NCBI RefSeq assembly: GCF_008364845.1
Contig: NZ_VTTP01000009.1
Span: 1 to 64,000, forward strand
Direction of reading: 5' to 3'
Length of the DNA stretch: 64,000 nt
From: Actinotalea subterranea
GTDB taxonomy: Bacteria; Actinomycetota; Actinomycetes; Actinomycetales; Cellulomonadaceae
Within the stretch, counting starts at the first letter, position 1. Each line of letters begins with the position of its first letter. This document shows, piece by piece, positions 63,484 to 64,000 of this stretch. A program made the translations under genes and the position numbers. Under the pieces are notes generated by a model. The model was not told where the DNA came from, did not search any database, and saw nothing but the letters and a program-made list of their open reading frames with translations.

Positions 63484-64000
63484 ACGCCCAGGGAGCGGCA
63501 GTGACCGGACCGGCCGCGTGGGGCGGGTCGGGGCTCGTCGTGCTCGGCACGCTCGTCGGGGCCTCCACACTGCGACCCGTGCTGGAGACCGGGCCCTGGG
63601 TGGGCGTGACAGCGGTGCTCGTGCTGGTCCTCGCCCTCGTGACGGCGCAGGTGCGCCAGGTGACCCGGTCGCGGACCGCCCCCACGTTCTGGGGCCTCGC
63701 CGTCGGCCTCCTGAGCCTCGTCTCCGTCTACTCGGGGACCGGGACCGCCCCGGGCCTGCCCGTGCCCACGCCCGAGGCGCTCGACCGCCTCGTCCGCCTC
63801 GCCCGCAGCGGGGTCGAGGCCATCGCGGACGGACGCGTCCCCGTCGAGCCGGTCCGCGGGATCGAGCTCTTCGTGGTCGCGGGCGTCGTCCTGGTCTACC
63901 TGGTCGCTGACCTGCTCGCGCTCGGCCTGGGACGCGCCGGCCTCGCCGGCCTCGCGCTCCTGGGCCTGTGGCTCCCGGTGATCCTGTTCGAGCGCGAGCC
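63480..64000 (+). CDS. TgpA-like transglutaminase membrane protein, N-terminal part (cut by the window)
   Basis: An open frame runs from the ATG at 63480 through the right edge with no stop. The 173 visible residues have membrane helices such as LVVLGTLVGAS, GVTAVLVLVLALVTAQV, FWGLAVGLLSLVSVY, FVVAGVVLVYLVADLLALGL and LALLGLWLPVILF. This matches the N-terminal DUF3488-type region of TgpA proteins, which end in an outer transglutaminase-like domain. Its place after moxR and DUF58 (ATGA overlap) supports this. The catalytic part is not in the window. Confidence 0.7.
   Translation, partial: MNAQGAAVTGPAAWGGSGLVVLGTLVGASTLRPVLETGPWVGVTAVLVLVLALVTAQVRQVTRSRTAPTFWGLAVGLLSLVSVYSGTGTAPGLPVPTPEALDRLVRLARSGVEAIADGRVPVEPVRGIELFVVAGVVLVYLVADLLALGLGRAGLAGLALLGLWLPVILFERE

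Overview
The window is a very GC-rich chromosomal segment of an actinobacterium. Gene order and content point to Micrococcales, most likely Cellulomonas or a close relative. The evidence is a complete dcw cluster ending in ftsZ-pgeF-sepF-yggT-divIVA, a contiguous argC-J-B-D-F-R-G-H block, a furA-katA pair, GTG starts and ATGA/GTGA junctions throughout, and many start codons sitting 6-7 bases after a -10 element. The genus is an inference. Nothing looks like a phage, insertion sequence, CRISPR array or tRNA gene.

Region by region. 1-401: promoter and 5' leader of an rRNA operon that leaves the window to the left on the minus strand, behind tyrS. 402-2970: tyrS, a 3-methyladenine DNA glycosylase and a P-loop kinase. 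3032-11957: the arginine operon, read right to left, with an ArgR-type operator at its leaderless promoter. 12116-13102: a quinone oxidoreductase. 13116-20494: pheS-pheT, an RNA ligase-like gene, a SpoU methyltransferase, rplT, rpmI and infC, with an ATC-start infC behind an attenuator-like hairpin. 20781-22923: furA-katA. 22965-25755: a DUF1844 protein, a membrane coiled-coil protein overlapping a lipoprotein serine protease, and a GerW-family gene. 25789-30276: hisC-hisB-(unknown)-hisH-hisA-sseB. 30402-36650: a YgjV-like membrane protein, a lipoprotein hydrolase, a RecQ fused to a phosphoribosyltransferase-like domain, hisD, an S4 protein and a PPOX-fold protein. 36781-42565: dnaE, rluD, lspA and a DksA/TraR-type protein. 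42718-60895: divIVA-yggT-sepF-pgeF-ftsZ-ftsQ-murC-murG-ftsW-murD-mraY-murE-ftsI-ftsL-rsmH-mraZ, transcribed leftward from an MraZ-box promoter. 61094-64000: the divergent moxR-DUF58-TgpA-like operon, cut by the right edge.

The most unusual feature is in the dcw cluster. No intact murF lies between murE and mraY. Instead a complete MurE runs in frame into what looks like only the C-terminal domain of MurF, so the operon cannot supply MurF activity and a murF must exist elsewhere. A second theme is promoter architecture: about sixteen genes have a NANNNT hexamer 6-8 bases before the start codon, implying widespread leaderless transcripts. A third is a second GTGG repeat array with the 10-base period of MraZ boxes, facing moxR, which could tie that operon to division control. 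The arg and his blocks are coherent biosynthetic operons. The his block also carries a conserved-looking unknown gene translationally coupled to hisB.
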